Positions 6,086 through 14,687 of a DNA stretch of 26,235 nt are shown here, piece by piece. The DNA comes from JAACEU01 sp043816165. Its GTDB lineage: Bacteria > Patescibacteriota > Gracilibacteria > UBA1369 > LOWO2-01-FULL-3. The stretch is taken from positions 1 to 26,235 of the forward strand of contig JBDRIE010000015.1 of the NCBI GenBank assembly GCA_043816165.1, written 5' to 3'. The notes beneath the pieces are model-generated. The model saw only the letters and a list, made by a program, of their open reading frames with translations. It made no database searches and had not been told where the DNA came from. Each line of letters begins with the position of its first letter. The first letter of the stretch is position 1. The translations under genes and the position numbers were made by a program.

Positions 6086-6712
6086 TTACACCTCGTCCAT
6101 CTGGATAATTTCCTTAATTTCCACGTCAACTTCCATGTCAGGGAAGGCGACTTCAAGTCTATCCATTATTCCTCCGGGCAACTCCAACACGTCCACAGTC
6201 AACGAAGATTCTCCAATCACATCAAACACGAAAGGGGAGTACACGATGGACCCATTTAGTAAAATCTGCCCCTGAGGGAGAGTATCAAACCCAACAGATT
6301 TGTTTGTAAGTCTAACACCGTTAATACTCACAGCTTGGACCCCGGTATTAAAAAATTCATTAACCAAATCAATAACCCAAGGAGTAGTAAGCTCGGCATT
6401 GATAGTCAAACGAATTCCAGGTCCAAAGATAGAAAAATCCCCGGTAATTTTCTTATATTTCTCTATTTCCTCATTGATAGCTTCCAATGCAGAATTCTGA
6501 TTTTTGAGCTGCTGCAAGGTGGTATCGAGCTCATCAATTTCACTTCTCAAGTCCTCGTTCTTATCTTTCAAAATCATAATCTCCTGAAAAATATTACTTT
6601 GAGTATCCCTAATAAAAAGACTATTGATTCCGGCAAAAGAACGTATCTGAGCTACAATCAGAATCCCAAGTATCATCGCGACAATCACTATATAAATTTT
6701 CTTTCCTTCCAT
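6086..6712 (-). CDS. DUF881 family protein (second of a tandem pair)
   Basis: I start this at ATG 6712 (MEGKKIYIVIVAMILGILIV), 1 nt after the upstream stop; a TTG three codons earlier is possible but unneeded. The product has 208 residues: an N-terminal membrane helix (about 5-22), a coiled coil (about 37-75), then a DUF881 domain with GPGIRLTI, DLVNEFFNTGVQAVSINGVR and the closing LPGGIMDRLEVAFPDMEV. DUF881 proteins are single-pass membrane proteins with the conserved domain outside the cell, often encoded as paralogues near division or envelope genes; their function is not established. This copy is translationally coupled to its paralogue just upstream. It ends with TAA next to the GC-rich repeats. 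Confidence 0.85.
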   Translation of the reverse strand: MEGKKIYIVIVAMILGILIVAQIRSFAGINSLFIRDTQSNIFQEIMILKDKNEDLRSEIDELDTTLQQLKNQNSALEAINEEIEKYKKITGDFSIFGPGIRLTINAELTTPWVIDLVNEFFNTGVQAVSINGVRLTNKSVGFDTLPQGQILLNGSIVYSPFVFDVIGESSLTVDVLELPGGIMDRLEVAFPDMEVDVEIKEIIQMDEV

Positions 6713-6713
6713 A

Positions 6714-7430
6714 TTAATCAACTAGATTTAAGTAATTAATTTTCAGATCACCATTGTAAATAGGAACCGAAACCCATTCCTTAACAGCAACCTGGAAAAC
6801 GAGCTTGTTTGTTGAAACCCTCTCAAAGAGTGAAGTCAAAAGAGCGTCATTTTGTATCCTCTCCAGCATCATATCTGTATCTCCAACCGCACTAATAGTA
6901 AATGGGGGAGCGGTATGTGAATTATTTATCAAAATTGTTGTACCAACAGATGAGATAGGGGACGTAGCAATTATTCTTTGGTTGTTAACGGAAATTGCAT
7001 CCACATTTGCAGCATTCAAAATATTTACAATATCACGGATATCAGCAGCCTGAACCAAATCCATATCAGAAACATCTGCTCCATCACGCAGCGCAAGTGG
7101 GCTATCGTCCAACAAAATCTCGAGACCTTTTCCTCTAACTTCAGACAACCCGGTATCCTCTTTCAGTTCATCCAATATCTCAACATTCGCGACCTCAGCC
7201 TGAGATTCAAGCCCGGACTCAGCACCGTCAATTTGTTCATGCAAAGAAACTATCCTGCTCTGTAAATACGCTTGTTCATCCAAGTACTCTTTAATCAACT
7301 CATCCTTTGCCTGCAATTCATCACCGGGAAACGAACCACTCAAAGATTTATCAGTTGAAAACTGCCATGCTAAAAGCACACCCACAACAACTCCAAGTCC
7401 AATAAATATATATTTAAACCATTTTTGCAT
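6714..7430 (-). CDS. DUF881 family protein (first of a tandem pair)
   Basis: The 238-residue product has an N-terminal transmembrane helix (about residues 7-24), a predicted coiled coil (about 40-80), and a DUF881 domain from about 95: VRGKGLEILLDD, DLVQAADIRDIVNILNAANV, DAISVNNQRIIATSPI, then PPFTISAVGD. The domain organisation matches the following gene, with which it shares an operon (1 nt between its stop and the next ATG). A TATATT box at 7456-7451 on the minus strand would give a leader of about 12 nt. The gene diverges from murI. The extracellular DUF881 domain and neighbouring cell-wall gene suggest an envelope role, but this is only context. Confidence 0.85.
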   Translation of the reverse strand: MQKWFKYIFIGLGVVVGVLLAWQFSTDKSLSGSFPGDELQAKDELIKEYLDEQAYLQSRIVSLHEQIDGAESGLESQAEVANVEILDELKEDTGLSEVRGKGLEILLDDSPLALRDGADVSDMDLVQAADIRDIVNILNAANVDAISVNNQRIIATSPISSVGTTILINNSHTAPPFTISAVGDTDMMLERIQNDALLTSLFERVSTNKLVFQVAVKEWVSVPIYNGDLKINYLNLVD

Positions 7431-7502
7431 TACATAACTGTTAACGGATTAATATAGTAAGGAAAAACCGGCAGAACCGCAAGGTTCCTTATCTTCCTCC
7501 AC

Positions 7503-7531
7503 TTGATAGGGGAGGTCAGGAGGGGTAGATT
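7503..7531 (+). promoter_or_regulatory. Promoter of murI, predicted leaderless
   Basis: TTGATA (7503-7508) and TAGATT (7526-7531) are separated by 17 bp. The -10 box ends 6 nt before the murI ATG at 7538, so transcription should start at or next to the start codon. An AGGAGGGG tract at 7518-7525 falls between the two boxes and would not be in the mRNA. Confidence 0.55.
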
Positions 7532-7537
7532 GTAGCC

Positions 7538-8362
7538 ATGATTGCAATATTTGATTCAGGATATGGGGGATTAACGGTCCTAAAGCCAATAATGGAGCTT
7601 TTGCCGGAATACGACTACCTGTATTTGGGAGACAATGCACGAGCTCCATACGGTAGCCACAGCCAGGAGAATATAAAAAAATTCTCCGAAGAAGCGGTGG
7701 AATATCTGTTCAAACAAGGAGCCACCATTATAATTTTCGCATGCAATACGACCTCTGCGGTAGCACTTAGATATATTCAAGAAAAATATCTAAAAGGAAA
7801 AAATGAGAAAGATAGAAAGATTCTTGGAGTTCTGATTCCGGTGGCGGAAGAAGTAGTTAAAACCACAAAGAGTAAAAAAATTGCCGTAGTAGGAACAAAA
7901 GCCACAATAAATTCCAAATCTTACGACGAAGAAATTCATAAACTGGATCCAAGTATAAAAATTACATCAAAAGCATGCCCATTGCTCGTACCATTCATAG
8001 AAGAAGGATGGCACAAAAAACCGGAAGCGATCTCAATTCTAAAAAAATACTTAAGACCCCTTAAAACCCACAATCCGGACACACTAATACTCGGATGCAC
8101 CCATTACCCACTAATGGAAAAAAACTTCAAAAGAATCATGGGTAAAAAGGTCAAAGTACTCACATCAGGAAAAATCACAGCCAAAAGCCTAAAAAATTAT
8201 CTCGAAAGACATCCGGAAATCGAATCCAAATTGTCAAAAAAAGGAAAAAGGTCGTTCCTAACAACAGACAATCCGGACAGATTCAAAGAGTTCACCCAAA
8301 AGCATTTCGGAATGAAAATCCAACCTACTCCCATTCAATTGTTCCGGGAGGCTTGTTTGTAA
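7538..8362 (+). CDS. murI: Glutamate racemase
   Basis: The 274-residue enzyme converts L-glutamate to D-glutamate for peptidoglycan in the cytoplasm. It shows the full set of family motifs: FDSGYGGLTVL with Asp6 at the start, YLGDNARAPYG (about 29-39), the first catalytic cysteine in ACNTTSA (C69) and the second in LGCTHYPLM (C187). Length is normal. The start at 7538 is supported by a promoter whose -10 box lies 6 nt upstream. The gene stands alone, diverges from the DUF881 operon, and its last 38 nt overlap the end of guaA on the opposite strand. It ends with TAA. Confidence 0.96.
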   Translation: MIAIFDSGYGGLTVLKPIMELLPEYDYLYLGDNARAPYGSHSQENIKKFSEEAVEYLFKQGATIIIFACNTTSAVALRYIQEKYLKGKNEKDRKILGVLIPVAEEVVKTTKSKKIAVVGTKATINSKSYDEEIHKLDPSIKITSKACPLLVPFIEEGWHKKPEAISILKKYLRPLKTHNPDTLILGCTHYPLMEKNFKRIMGKKVKVLTSGKITAKSLKNYLERHPEIESKLSKKGKRSFLTTDNPDRFKEFTQKHFGMKIQPTPIQLFREACL

Positions 8363-10193
8363 TGTCATAAAAGATTCCACTCACACCATGCAAACTAGAA
8401 AGCCTTTTCACCAATTCTCGTAATTTATCAAAATCCATTTGGTAGAAATTTGCAGTCATTGCTTCTTCACTACACACCGGCCGAAGTACAATCGATTCAC
8501 CAGACTCACCAATCGAAGATCCCGCCTTGCCTGCCCCGCCATGGCGGTGGGCGGCGACGCTCACCGGCAAAAGCACAGTAGGGAACTGCCAAATATCACG
8601 ATCAATTCCAACCTCCGAAATAAAGTCCATTACAATCTTATCAGCTTGCTGAAGTAGTGAAATCCGATCCCGAGTGAGATAAGAACTTTGAATACTCAAC
8701 GTACTGAAATCAGTAGGGGATAAGCCCAAAAGCACCCTGTTCACTTCAGGGAATTGGTTAGTCAATTTAGTAGACAGCTGACCAAGTCCATTCCACGAAC
8801 CAACATTCCCATACACACAAACCGGATGTGCATATGTCCTTTCATCACCCTGAACACCCACACTCCTCACAGGTAAAACTTTCACTTTCAAATCCGGAAC
8901 CACTTCCGAAATCCGCCCCTCCAATTCACCAACATTTTCAGGATAATCCTCGCCCTCAGCACACAAACATCGAACCGCCAAACCGGGCCCCGGAAACGGA
9001 TGTCTCCACACCATCTCAGAAGCCAAACCAAGTCTCTCCCCAACCAACCGAACTTCATCTTTATACAATTGCGAAATAGGTTCGATCACTTTTCCCTCAT
9101 CAATCAACTTCTGCATTTTCTCCACTCGATTGTGATGAGTTTTTATCGTATCAGCATGTTTCGTACCACCGGTTTCAATAGTATCTGGATAAATAGTACC
9201 CTGTGCAATAATCCACTCCTCCGGGCTCAGATTTAGCTCCTCAGACACTTTTCGTTGAATATCGATAAAGAGATCACCTATGATCTCACGCTTCTTCTCA
9301 GGCGCATAAACGCCCTCTAACGCTTTGAAATATTCATCCCCAGCATCATAAATGTGCAAATTTGAAATCCCCACCTTTTTCAAAGATTCTTCCACCTGTT
9401 TTGTCTCATTCAACCGCATAAATCCAATATCAACATAAAGCCCATAAACATTTTCCTGTCCAATAGCCTTTGCAATCAAAAGAAACGCAACAGTACTATC
9501 CACGCCACCACTCACAAGCAAAAACACTTTCTTGTCTGACCCCCGCCTATGGCGGGGCGACTCCCCAACTTTCTCCTTGATTTCAGCAGTAATATCTTGA
9601 ATGTAAGAATCAATATTCCACTCACGTTTTGCATCAGTCAGTATTACAAAATTCTCCAAAATCAATCTTCCACAAGGCGTATGTGTAACCTCCGGATGGA
9701 ACTGAACACTAAAAATATTTCGATCAAAGTTAGCCATTGCTGCAATCTGACAATCGTCAGTAGAAGCAATTATTTCAAATCCATCAGGAACTTTCATTAC
9801 ATTATCAAAATGACTCATCCAAACCTGTTCGCTATCCTCAACACCTTCAAAAATACCCTTTTTATTAGCAAAAGTAGCCGTTGCAGAACCGTATTCCTGT
9901 GTAGCTCCACCCTCAACTACACCTCCCTCCAAAGTATATGCAGTCAGCTGATGACCATAACAAATTCCAAGAACCGGAACGCCCAATTCATAAATTCCGG
10001 GATCGCACTTCACGCTCTCAGGTTTTAAACAACTTGCCGGCCCCCCACTCAAAATAATCCCCTTATAATCCCGCAGTTCATCCACCGAAACATTACCATC
10101 CTTTATTTCACTATAAACACCAAGTCGCCGAATCCTGTTCGCAATCAGATGCGCATACTGTCCTCCAAAATCTAAAACAACTATTTTATCCAT
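8325..10193 (-). CDS. guaA: GMP synthase (glutamine-hydrolysing)
   Basis: The 622-residue enzyme converts XMP to GMP with ATP and glutamine. The N-terminal class I glutamine amidotransferase has Cys78 in GICYGHQ and the His166/Glu168 pair in FHPE. The ATP-pyrophosphatase P-loop is SGGVDS at 228-233. The C-terminal dimerisation domain ends in the usual KPPGTIEWE. It is about 100 residues longer than the E. coli enzyme. Part of this is the extended form with TGGTKHADTIKTHHN, but two pieces look like in-frame insertions of GC-rich palindromes, near residues 211-221 and 545-560. The ATG is 6 nt after a TATAAT box that overlaps the lysK stop codon, so it is likely leaderless. It ends with TAG, convergent with murI. 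Confidence 0.95.
   Translation of the reverse strand: MDKIVVLDFGGQYAHLIANRIRRLGVYSEIKDGNVSVDELRDYKGIILSGGPASCLKPESVKCDPGIYELGVPVLGICYGHQLTAYTLEGGVVEGGATQEYGSATATFANKKGIFEGVEDSEQVWMSHFDNVMKVPDGFEIIASTDDCQIAAMANFDRNIFSVQFHPEVTHTPCGRLILENFVILTDAKREWNIDSYIQDITAEIKEKVGESPRHRRGSDKKVFLLVSGGVDSTVAFLLIAKAIGQENVYGLYVDIGFMRLNETKQVEESLKKVGISNLHIYDAGDEYFKALEGVYAPEKKREIIGDLFIDIQRKVSEELNLSPEEWIIAQGTIYPDTIETGGTKHADTIKTHHNRVEKMQKLIDEGKVIEPISQLYKDEVRLVGERLGLASEMVWRHPFPGPGLAVRCLCAEGEDYPENVGELEGRISEVVPDLKVKVLPVRSVGVQGDERTYAHPVCVYGNVGSWNGLGQLSTKLTNQFPEVNRVLLGLSPTDFSTLSIQSSYLTRDRISLLQQADKIVMDFISEVGIDRDIWQFPTVLLPVSVAAHRHGGAGKAGSSIGESGESIVLRPVCSEEAMTANFYQMDFDKLRELVKRLSSLHGVSGIFYDITNKPPGTIEWE
8534..8549. repeat. GC-rich palindrome inside guaA (copy B)
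   Basis: CCGCCATGGCGG (8536-8547) is a perfect palindrome inside a longer GC-rich stretch (about 8521-8565). It encodes HRHGGAGKAG in GuaA, a segment absent from ordinary GMP synthases. It resembles copy A at 9541-9557 (CCCCGCC, ATGGCGG, then GGCGAC). Confidence 0.55.
9541..9557. repeat. GC-rich palindrome inside guaA (copy A)
   Basis: CCCCGCC-TAT-GGCGGGG forms a perfect 7-bp stem with a 3-nt loop. On the coding strand it encodes SPRHRRGSD, placed exactly where other GMP synthases have only a couple of residues between the amidotransferase domain and the SGGVDS domain. Together with copy B it suggests in-frame spread of a small palindromic element. Confidence 0.6.
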
Positions 10194-10199
10194 GGCCGT

Positions 10200-10205
10200 A
10201 TTATA
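10200..10205 (-). promoter_or_regulatory. -10 box of guaA, predicted leaderless
   Basis: The minus strand reads TATAAT from 10205 to 10200, then 6 nt (ACGGCC), then the guaA ATG at 10193. The box overlaps the stop codon of lysK, so guaA has its own promoter embedded in the end of its neighbour. Confidence 0.6.
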
Positions 10206-11799
10206 ACTTACTCACTTTCTGAAATCGATCGATTAAGAAGACTTTTTCAAGCGCCTCAATAAGCCATCCGGCCTGAGGGCCACTTTCTTTCCCCAAGATG
10301 GAAATATAAATCGATTTAAAAATATCCATCGGCTGCATTTCAAGTTCTACTTTTTGTTCATGAATGAATCCTTGAATATCTTCACCCTTCGCGTTTACGT
10401 TCCCCTCCAAAAAGTCTGCCAAAAGACCCAAGAATTTTTTCTGCTCCCCACTCAATTCACCGGCCGTCTCGGGAACTTCTTCTTGAACTTTGAAAATATA
10501 TTTCTCAGGGCTACAAGTATCGAGCCATTTCTTTGCATATTCAATTCTAAAATTCATTTCCTCAATATCCGCCTCGGTCAACTTTTCACCCTTCATCTCT
10601 TCAACTTTCGCCTTTATATCAACATGCGGCATCTGCACATAGAAAGCAATATGGCTAAATCTAGGCAAAAACCTATCAAATTTTTTCAGATCTTTTTCGT
10701 AAAAATGTGTGAACTCGAAAATTCGATTCTTATGTTCTTTTACGTCTTCGCCACCATGAAAATAATCTTTACAAACCTCATCATATTGATCAAAAAGCAC
10801 TGGAATAGTATCTCCGGAAGGATCAAACGAAATTGTCTTCATAACATCTTTCTGAATCATCATAAATCGGAAAATGTACAAAGGCAAAAGTCCCTCCAGT
10901 TCAACAGCAGTCGCCCCAACTCCACTCGAACTGGACATTTTCGCTCCTCCCATCAAAATAAATTCATGACGAACATCAAAGGGATGCTTATGACCAAAAA
11001 CCTCAACACATATTCTGTTTGAAACATGACGAGATCCCCCGGCCGCATAATGATCTTTTCCCGCTCCCTCCAAATCCACCTCCATTACACAAAACTTTGC
11101 GGCCCACTCAACCTTCCAAGGCATAGTCGCATGACCGCCAAACGGAGATTTTACCCCTTTATGTCCACAACCGCGAGTATATCCAACATCAGCCGAACAT
11201 GAATATTCAACTTCTTTCCCATCCCAACCTGTAATCACAGTCGTCGCAATCTTTCCGCATTTATCACAAACCACCTGGCATGGATACCAGTTTTCATCCT
11301 TCACACTCCCACTCACCTCCTTATAAATTTCCCGAATCTTATCCTTATTATCCAAAGCCAGACGAATATATTTGTCATATTCCCCGGCCTCGTATTTGTG
11401 CGAAGAAACATAAAACTCAGAATTATACATCGAGTCCACCAGCGCATCCGTATACTCTTTCGCAAAATACATCGCATAATTTTCCGCCTTCCCATCCGGA
11501 GACGGCACATCTTTCAAACGTTTTCCCAGATGCTCTTTCCATTCAGAAGGAACATATGAAGGAACCGAATCAAAAGCATCGGTATCATTAATTTCATAAT
11601 AAAAAACATTATCTACATCGCGACTTGTCAGAACATCACTCAAAATCGCGTGCATCACAAACGACCTCAAAGATCCAACATGCGGCCGCCCACTCAAAGT
11701 CTTCTCATCCCGCAAAATCAGCTTCCGTTTACCGGCTTCATCCCCATACTCCTTCAAAAAATCGTCGATTATACTGTCTCCCCAAAATAATGATTTCAT
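10201..11799 (-). CDS. lysK: Lysyl-tRNA synthetase, class I (archaeal type)
   Basis: The enzyme charges tRNA-Lys using a class I Rossmann fold, unlike the class II LysRS of most bacteria. The HIGH-type motif is GRPHVGSLR (about residues 37-45) and the KMSKS-type loop is KMSSSSG (about 287-293). A zinc-like cysteine cluster CDKCG...CSADVGYTRGCGHKG lies at about 178-214, typical of the family. I place the start at ATG 11799 (MKSLFWGDSII, 532 residues). A TATAAT box sits at 11812-11807, and the in-frame ATG at 11808 overlaps that box, so it could not be in the mRNA. It ends with TAA within the guaA promoter. Class I LysRS is known from archaea, spirochaetes, alphaproteobacteria and several CPR lineages. 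Confidence 0.95.
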   Translation of the reverse strand: MKSLFWGDSIIDDFLKEYGDEAGKRKLILRDEKTLSGRPHVGSLRSFVMHAILSDVLTSRDVDNVFYYEINDTDAFDSVPSYVPSEWKEHLGKRLKDVPSPDGKAENYAMYFAKEYTDALVDSMYNSEFYVSSHKYEAGEYDKYIRLALDNKDKIREIYKEVSGSVKDENWYPCQVVCDKCGKIATTVITGWDGKEVEYSCSADVGYTRGCGHKGVKSPFGGHATMPWKVEWAAKFCVMEVDLEGAGKDHYAAGGSRHVSNRICVEVFGHKHPFDVRHEFILMGGAKMSSSSGVGATAVELEGLLPLYIFRFMMIQKDVMKTISFDPSGDTIPVLFDQYDEVCKDYFHGGEDVKEHKNRIFEFTHFYEKDLKKFDRFLPRFSHIAFYVQMPHVDIKAKVEEMKGEKLTEADIEEMNFRIEYAKKWLDTCSPEKYIFKVQEEVPETAGELSGEQKKFLGLLADFLEGNVNAKGEDIQGFIHEQKVELEMQPMDIFKSIYISILGKESGPQAGWLIEALEKVFLIDRFQKVSKL

Positions 11800-11806
11800 G
11801 GCACGC

Positions 11807-11812
11807 ATTATA
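11807..11812 (-). promoter_or_regulatory. -10 box of lysK, predicted leaderless
   Basis: The minus strand reads TATAAT from 11812 to 11807, followed by GCGTGCC and then ATG at 11799. The 7-nt gap puts the transcription start on the start codon. The alternative ATG at 11808 shares its first two bases with the box. Confidence 0.6.
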
Positions 11813-11824
11813 AAGATTTAAGCC

Positions 11825-13198
11825 CTACCCTGCAATACCAGCATAATCCGGAGATTTCCTCTGCGTCTCAATATTAAGGAACTTCATTTGTTCTTTCTTG
11901 AACGCTAATTCTATGTGACCAATCGGTCCATTTCTATGCTTCCTAATATAAATATCAGTCATTCCTTCTCTACCACAGTCCTCTTCATAGTAATCTTCAC
12001 GATACATCATCAATACGACGTCGCTATCCTGCTCTATTGCCCCAGATTCACGAAGATCAGACAACTGCGGAACCTTGCTCGGTCTCATTTCAACCGCACG
12101 ACTCAACTGAGAAAGAGCCAAAATAGGAATAGCTAAATCACGTGCCAAAGCCTTCAGCGATCTGGAAATCTCTGAAATTTCCTGCACCCTGTTTCCATGA
12201 TAACTGGAAGCAGTTCCACTACTCATCAATTGCAAATAATCGATAACGAGAAAATCCAGTCCGGCTTCCATCTTCAGCCGCCTGGCCTTAGCCTTCAATT
12301 CAGCAATAGAATTACCAATCGAATCATCTATATAAATTTTCATAGAATTTAGTTCATCCATCACTGCGCCAATTTTTCCAAAATCATCATCTGACATCCT
12401 CCCGGTTCTCATTTTCCATGAATCAACACTCAACAAACTGCAAAACATTCTCTCAACCAACTGCTCCTTCGACATTTCCAGAGAAATAATTCCGACAGCA
12501 TTCCCTTTCTTCGCAATATTCTGGGCAATATTCAACGCAAGGGCAGTTTTTCCCATAGAAGGTCGAGCCGCCAATACAATCAAATCACTCGGTTGCAGCC
12601 CGGACAAAAGATTGTCCAAAGCTCTGAAACCGGTAGGCAATCCTCGATATTTCTCCTTCGCCTCCGGATCATGCAAATCAGAAATTTTCTCATAAGTTTT
12701 ATTCAAAACGTCCCTAATATGCACAAATCGATCCGCCATAAAAGTCTGCGAAACAGAAAAAAGATTCTTTTCCGCCTGGTCAATCAAAACTTCAATCTCT
12801 TCATCTTCCTTGTACCCAAGACCTTTGATGCTATCTCCCGCCAAAATCAACCTTCTCAGAATCGCCTTTTCCTTCACAATAGTTGCATACTGGAAAATAT
12901 GTGTTGCAGTCGGAACTTCATTAGCCAAAAGCGCCAAATAAGAAGCTCCACCGATAAGTTTCAATTCCTTTTTCTGCTCCAAAGCATTCGTCAGAGTAAC
13001 CAAATCGATAGGTGTACGCTTGTCGTACAACGACAAAACCGCCTCGTAAATACTTCGATGAGCGTCATGATAAAAATCCTCCGGCTTCAAGAAATCAGAA
13101 ATTTTGGTAATAGAATCTTTATCCACAAACAATGCTCCGAGAGTTGACTTCTCTGCCTCCAAACTGTGTGGCGGAACATAATCCGACTTATTAGCCAT
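11825..13198 (-). CDS. dnaB: Replicative DNA helicase
   Basis: The 457-residue hexameric helicase unwinds DNA ahead of the replisome. The N-terminal DnaB domain (PPHSLEAEKSTLGALF onward, about 9-110) mediates primase contact. The RecA-type domain has Walker A ARPSMGKTAL (211-220), Walker B FLVIDYLQLM (about 317-326) and the closing SDLRESGAIEQDSDVVLMMYR segment. Length is typical and no intein is present. It is divergent from yraN across a 120-bp intergenic region. I find no TATAAT at leaderless distance; TAATTT about 8 nt upstream is only a weak candidate. It ends with TAG, 13 nt before the upstream edge of the lysK promoter box. Confidence 0.96.
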   Translation of the reverse strand: MANKSDYVPPHSLEAEKSTLGALFVDKDSITKISDFLKPEDFYHDAHRSIYEAVLSLYDKRTPIDLVTLTNALEQKKELKLIGGASYLALLANEVPTATHIFQYATIVKEKAILRRLILAGDSIKGLGYKEDEEIEVLIDQAEKNLFSVSQTFMADRFVHIRDVLNKTYEKISDLHDPEAKEKYRGLPTGFRALDNLLSGLQPSDLIVLAARPSMGKTALALNIAQNIAKKGNAVGIISLEMSKEQLVERMFCSLLSVDSWKMRTGRMSDDDFGKIGAVMDELNSMKIYIDDSIGNSIAELKAKARRLKMEAGLDFLVIDYLQLMSSGTASSYHGNRVQEISEISRSLKALARDLAIPILALSQLSRAVEMRPSKVPQLSDLRESGAIEQDSDVVLMMYREDYYEEDCGREGMTDIYIRKHRNGPIGHIELAFKKEQMKFLNIETQRKSPDYAGIAG

Positions 13199-13307
13199 AA
13201 AATGAAAAATTAATTTGCCCTAATCCCCATAATTGCCCTTGGGCGATCAATAGTACACAAAGAATCCAAACACATCAAGATTTTAGAATTATTTAATAAC
13301 TCTTCGC

Positions 13308-13313
13308 TAAAAT
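13308..13313 (+). promoter_or_regulatory. -10 box of yraN, predicted leaderless
   Basis: TAAAAT is followed by 7 nt (GAAATTC) and ATG at 13321. The upstream in-frame ATG at 13312 overlaps the box, as in murA and lysK. The -35 region is poor. Confidence 0.45.
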
Positions 13314-13320
13314 GAAATTC

Positions 13321-13683
13321 ATGAAAACAAAAGAGCTTGGAAAATTAGGAGAATCCCAAGCGCAAAATTACTTAAATTCACAAAACTATCAAATCATAGA
13401 AACCAATTTTTACTCCAGATATGGGGAAATCGACATAATAGTAATCGACTATTCAACAAACGAAATAGCTTTCGTAGAAGTCAAAACACGCACCTCGCAC
13501 GCGTTCGGCCTCCCGACAGAATCCCTCACCTACACCAAAAGACAAAGAATAATTAAAACCGCACTCACTTTCCTCAATTCCACAACAAAAAATATTCCAA
13601 GACGTTGGCGAATCGACCTAATTGGCATACAATTGGACAGCGAATATAAATTCCGAGACCTCATTCACATAAAAAATATTTAA
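13321..13683 (+). CDS. yraN: YraN/UPF0102 family nuclease-like protein
   Basis: The protein has 120 residues from ATG 13321 (MKTKELGKLGESQAQNYL), which is the usual family start; an ATG at 13312 adds three residues but overlaps the -10 box. The restriction-endonuclease-like core is visible: GE near the start, YGEIDIIVID (about 36-45) and FVEVKTR (about 53-59), giving the E...D...ExK metal site. UPF0102 proteins are Holliday-junction-resolvase-like and often linked to DNA uptake or recombination genes. Here yraN is directly followed by a PEGA gene (stop TAA touches the next ATG) and then by comM, the order expected for a small DNA-processing operon. Confidence 0.92.
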   Translation: MKTKELGKLGESQAQNYLNSQNYQIIETNFYSRYGEIDIIVIDYSTNEIAFVEVKTRTSHAFGLPTESLTYTKRQRIIKTALTFLNSTTKNIPRRWRIDLIGIQLDSEYKFRDLIHIKNI

Positions 13684-14604
13684 ATGGAACGCGAAAAAAA
13701 GAAAACAATAGTACTTGCGGCACTCATCGGACTGGCGATCGTCGTAGCGATTTTCATTTTCCTATGGGGAGCATATTTGAATAGGGGAACGGTAAACATA
13801 ATCGCCACACCACCATTCAAAGTAGTCACGCTTGATGATGAATATTTGTGCGATATTTCCCCATGTGAAATAGTCCGGAAACGAGGGATCACAGACATGA
13901 TAGTCTCAAAAGCCGGCTTTCAGAATATCTCTACTTCGATAGATGTGAAGCTTTGGGGAACAGTAGACCTTGAGTTGAAATTTATGATAAATCCATACAT
14001 CGAGGTTGCAGAAGCATTTCCGGAAGCGGATCCAATAATTGGATACGAAATAGTCCTCGATGAGCAAACAAATTCATATAAACTTATAAGAGAAGATGAC
14101 GATCAACAAAGACCAATCGTGTATTTTCTCAAAGAAATTCCGGATCCAAGAATATTCGGATCTGAAAAAGGCGCACTAATCGTAGACAACGATATCGCAT
14201 ACAAAATTGACATCGAAAACGCAGAAAGAGACCGAATCAACGAAAATTTCTCGGCAATAGAGGGCGGAGTCTGGTCAAACGATGGAGAAAAATTTGCCTA
14301 CACTACTTCTGACTCGTCATACGTACAAGTTCTTGACCAATTCGACGAAACATATGAAACGGAGCTGCTGAAAGAAAACACAATTTACACTTGGAATTAC
14401 GATAATGATCTTTTCTACATCACATCCCAGGACAACAGTTACATCTTCGGAATTTTCAATCCGGAAGCGGAATCTTACACACAGATTTTCGCATCTTCAG
14501 AATTTACAGAACTACCAAATACACTCATCCCAACAAATAACGGCAACAGGATTTACTTCAAAATAGGCGAAGAAAAGTTCGTTCTGATTTTAGAAAAATT
14601 TTAA
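13684..14604 (+). CDS. Membrane-anchored PEGA-domain protein
   Basis: The 306-residue protein has a short cytoplasmic tail (MEREKKK), one transmembrane helix (about residues 9-30) and an extracytoplasmic PEGA-like domain (about 34-100): GTVNIIATPPFKVVTLDDEY, SPCEIVRKRGITDMIVSKAGF and VDLELKF. The remainder (about 110-306) is beta-rich, with WSNDGEKFAYTTSDSSYVQV and IYTWNYDNDLFYIT segments that suggest propeller-like blades. PEGA domains are found in surface-layer and envelope proteins. The ATG follows the yraN stop with no gap, so translation is coupled. Function unknown; an envelope sensor or structural protein is the reasonable guess. It ends with TAA. Confidence 0.78.
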   Translation: MEREKKKTIVLAALIGLAIVVAIFIFLWGAYLNRGTVNIIATPPFKVVTLDDEYLCDISPCEIVRKRGITDMIVSKAGFQNISTSIDVKLWGTVDLELKFMINPYIEVAEAFPEADPIIGYEIVLDEQTNSYKLIREDDDQQRPIVYFLKEIPDPRIFGSEKGALIVDNDIAYKIDIENAERDRINENFSAIEGGVWSNDGEKFAYTTSDSSYVQVLDQFDETYETELLKENTIYTWNYDNDLFYITSQDNSYIFGIFNPEAESYTQIFASSEFTELPNTLIPTNNGNRIYFKIGEEKFVLILEKF

Positions 14605-14631
14605 GTTTTTTTAATGAAAACTTTAAGAAAA

Positions 14632-14652
14632 TTTAATGTTTATTTAATGTTT
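14632..14652 (+). repeat. Tandem 11-bp repeats upstream of comM
   Basis: TTTAATGTTT occurs at 14632-14641 and again at 14643-14652, an 11-bp period or about one helical turn; another TTTAATG is at 14610-14616. The repeats end about 35 nt before the comM ATG, next to a CATAAT box (14659-14664). They could be a regulatory site. Confidence 0.4.
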
Positions 14653-14687
14653 GCCTGTCATAATTTTGACTCTTAACCAAGCAAATT

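Noticed and set aside
9549..10028. 159-aa plus-strand ORF
   Set aside because: Antisense to guaA, with unlikely composition and no start signals.
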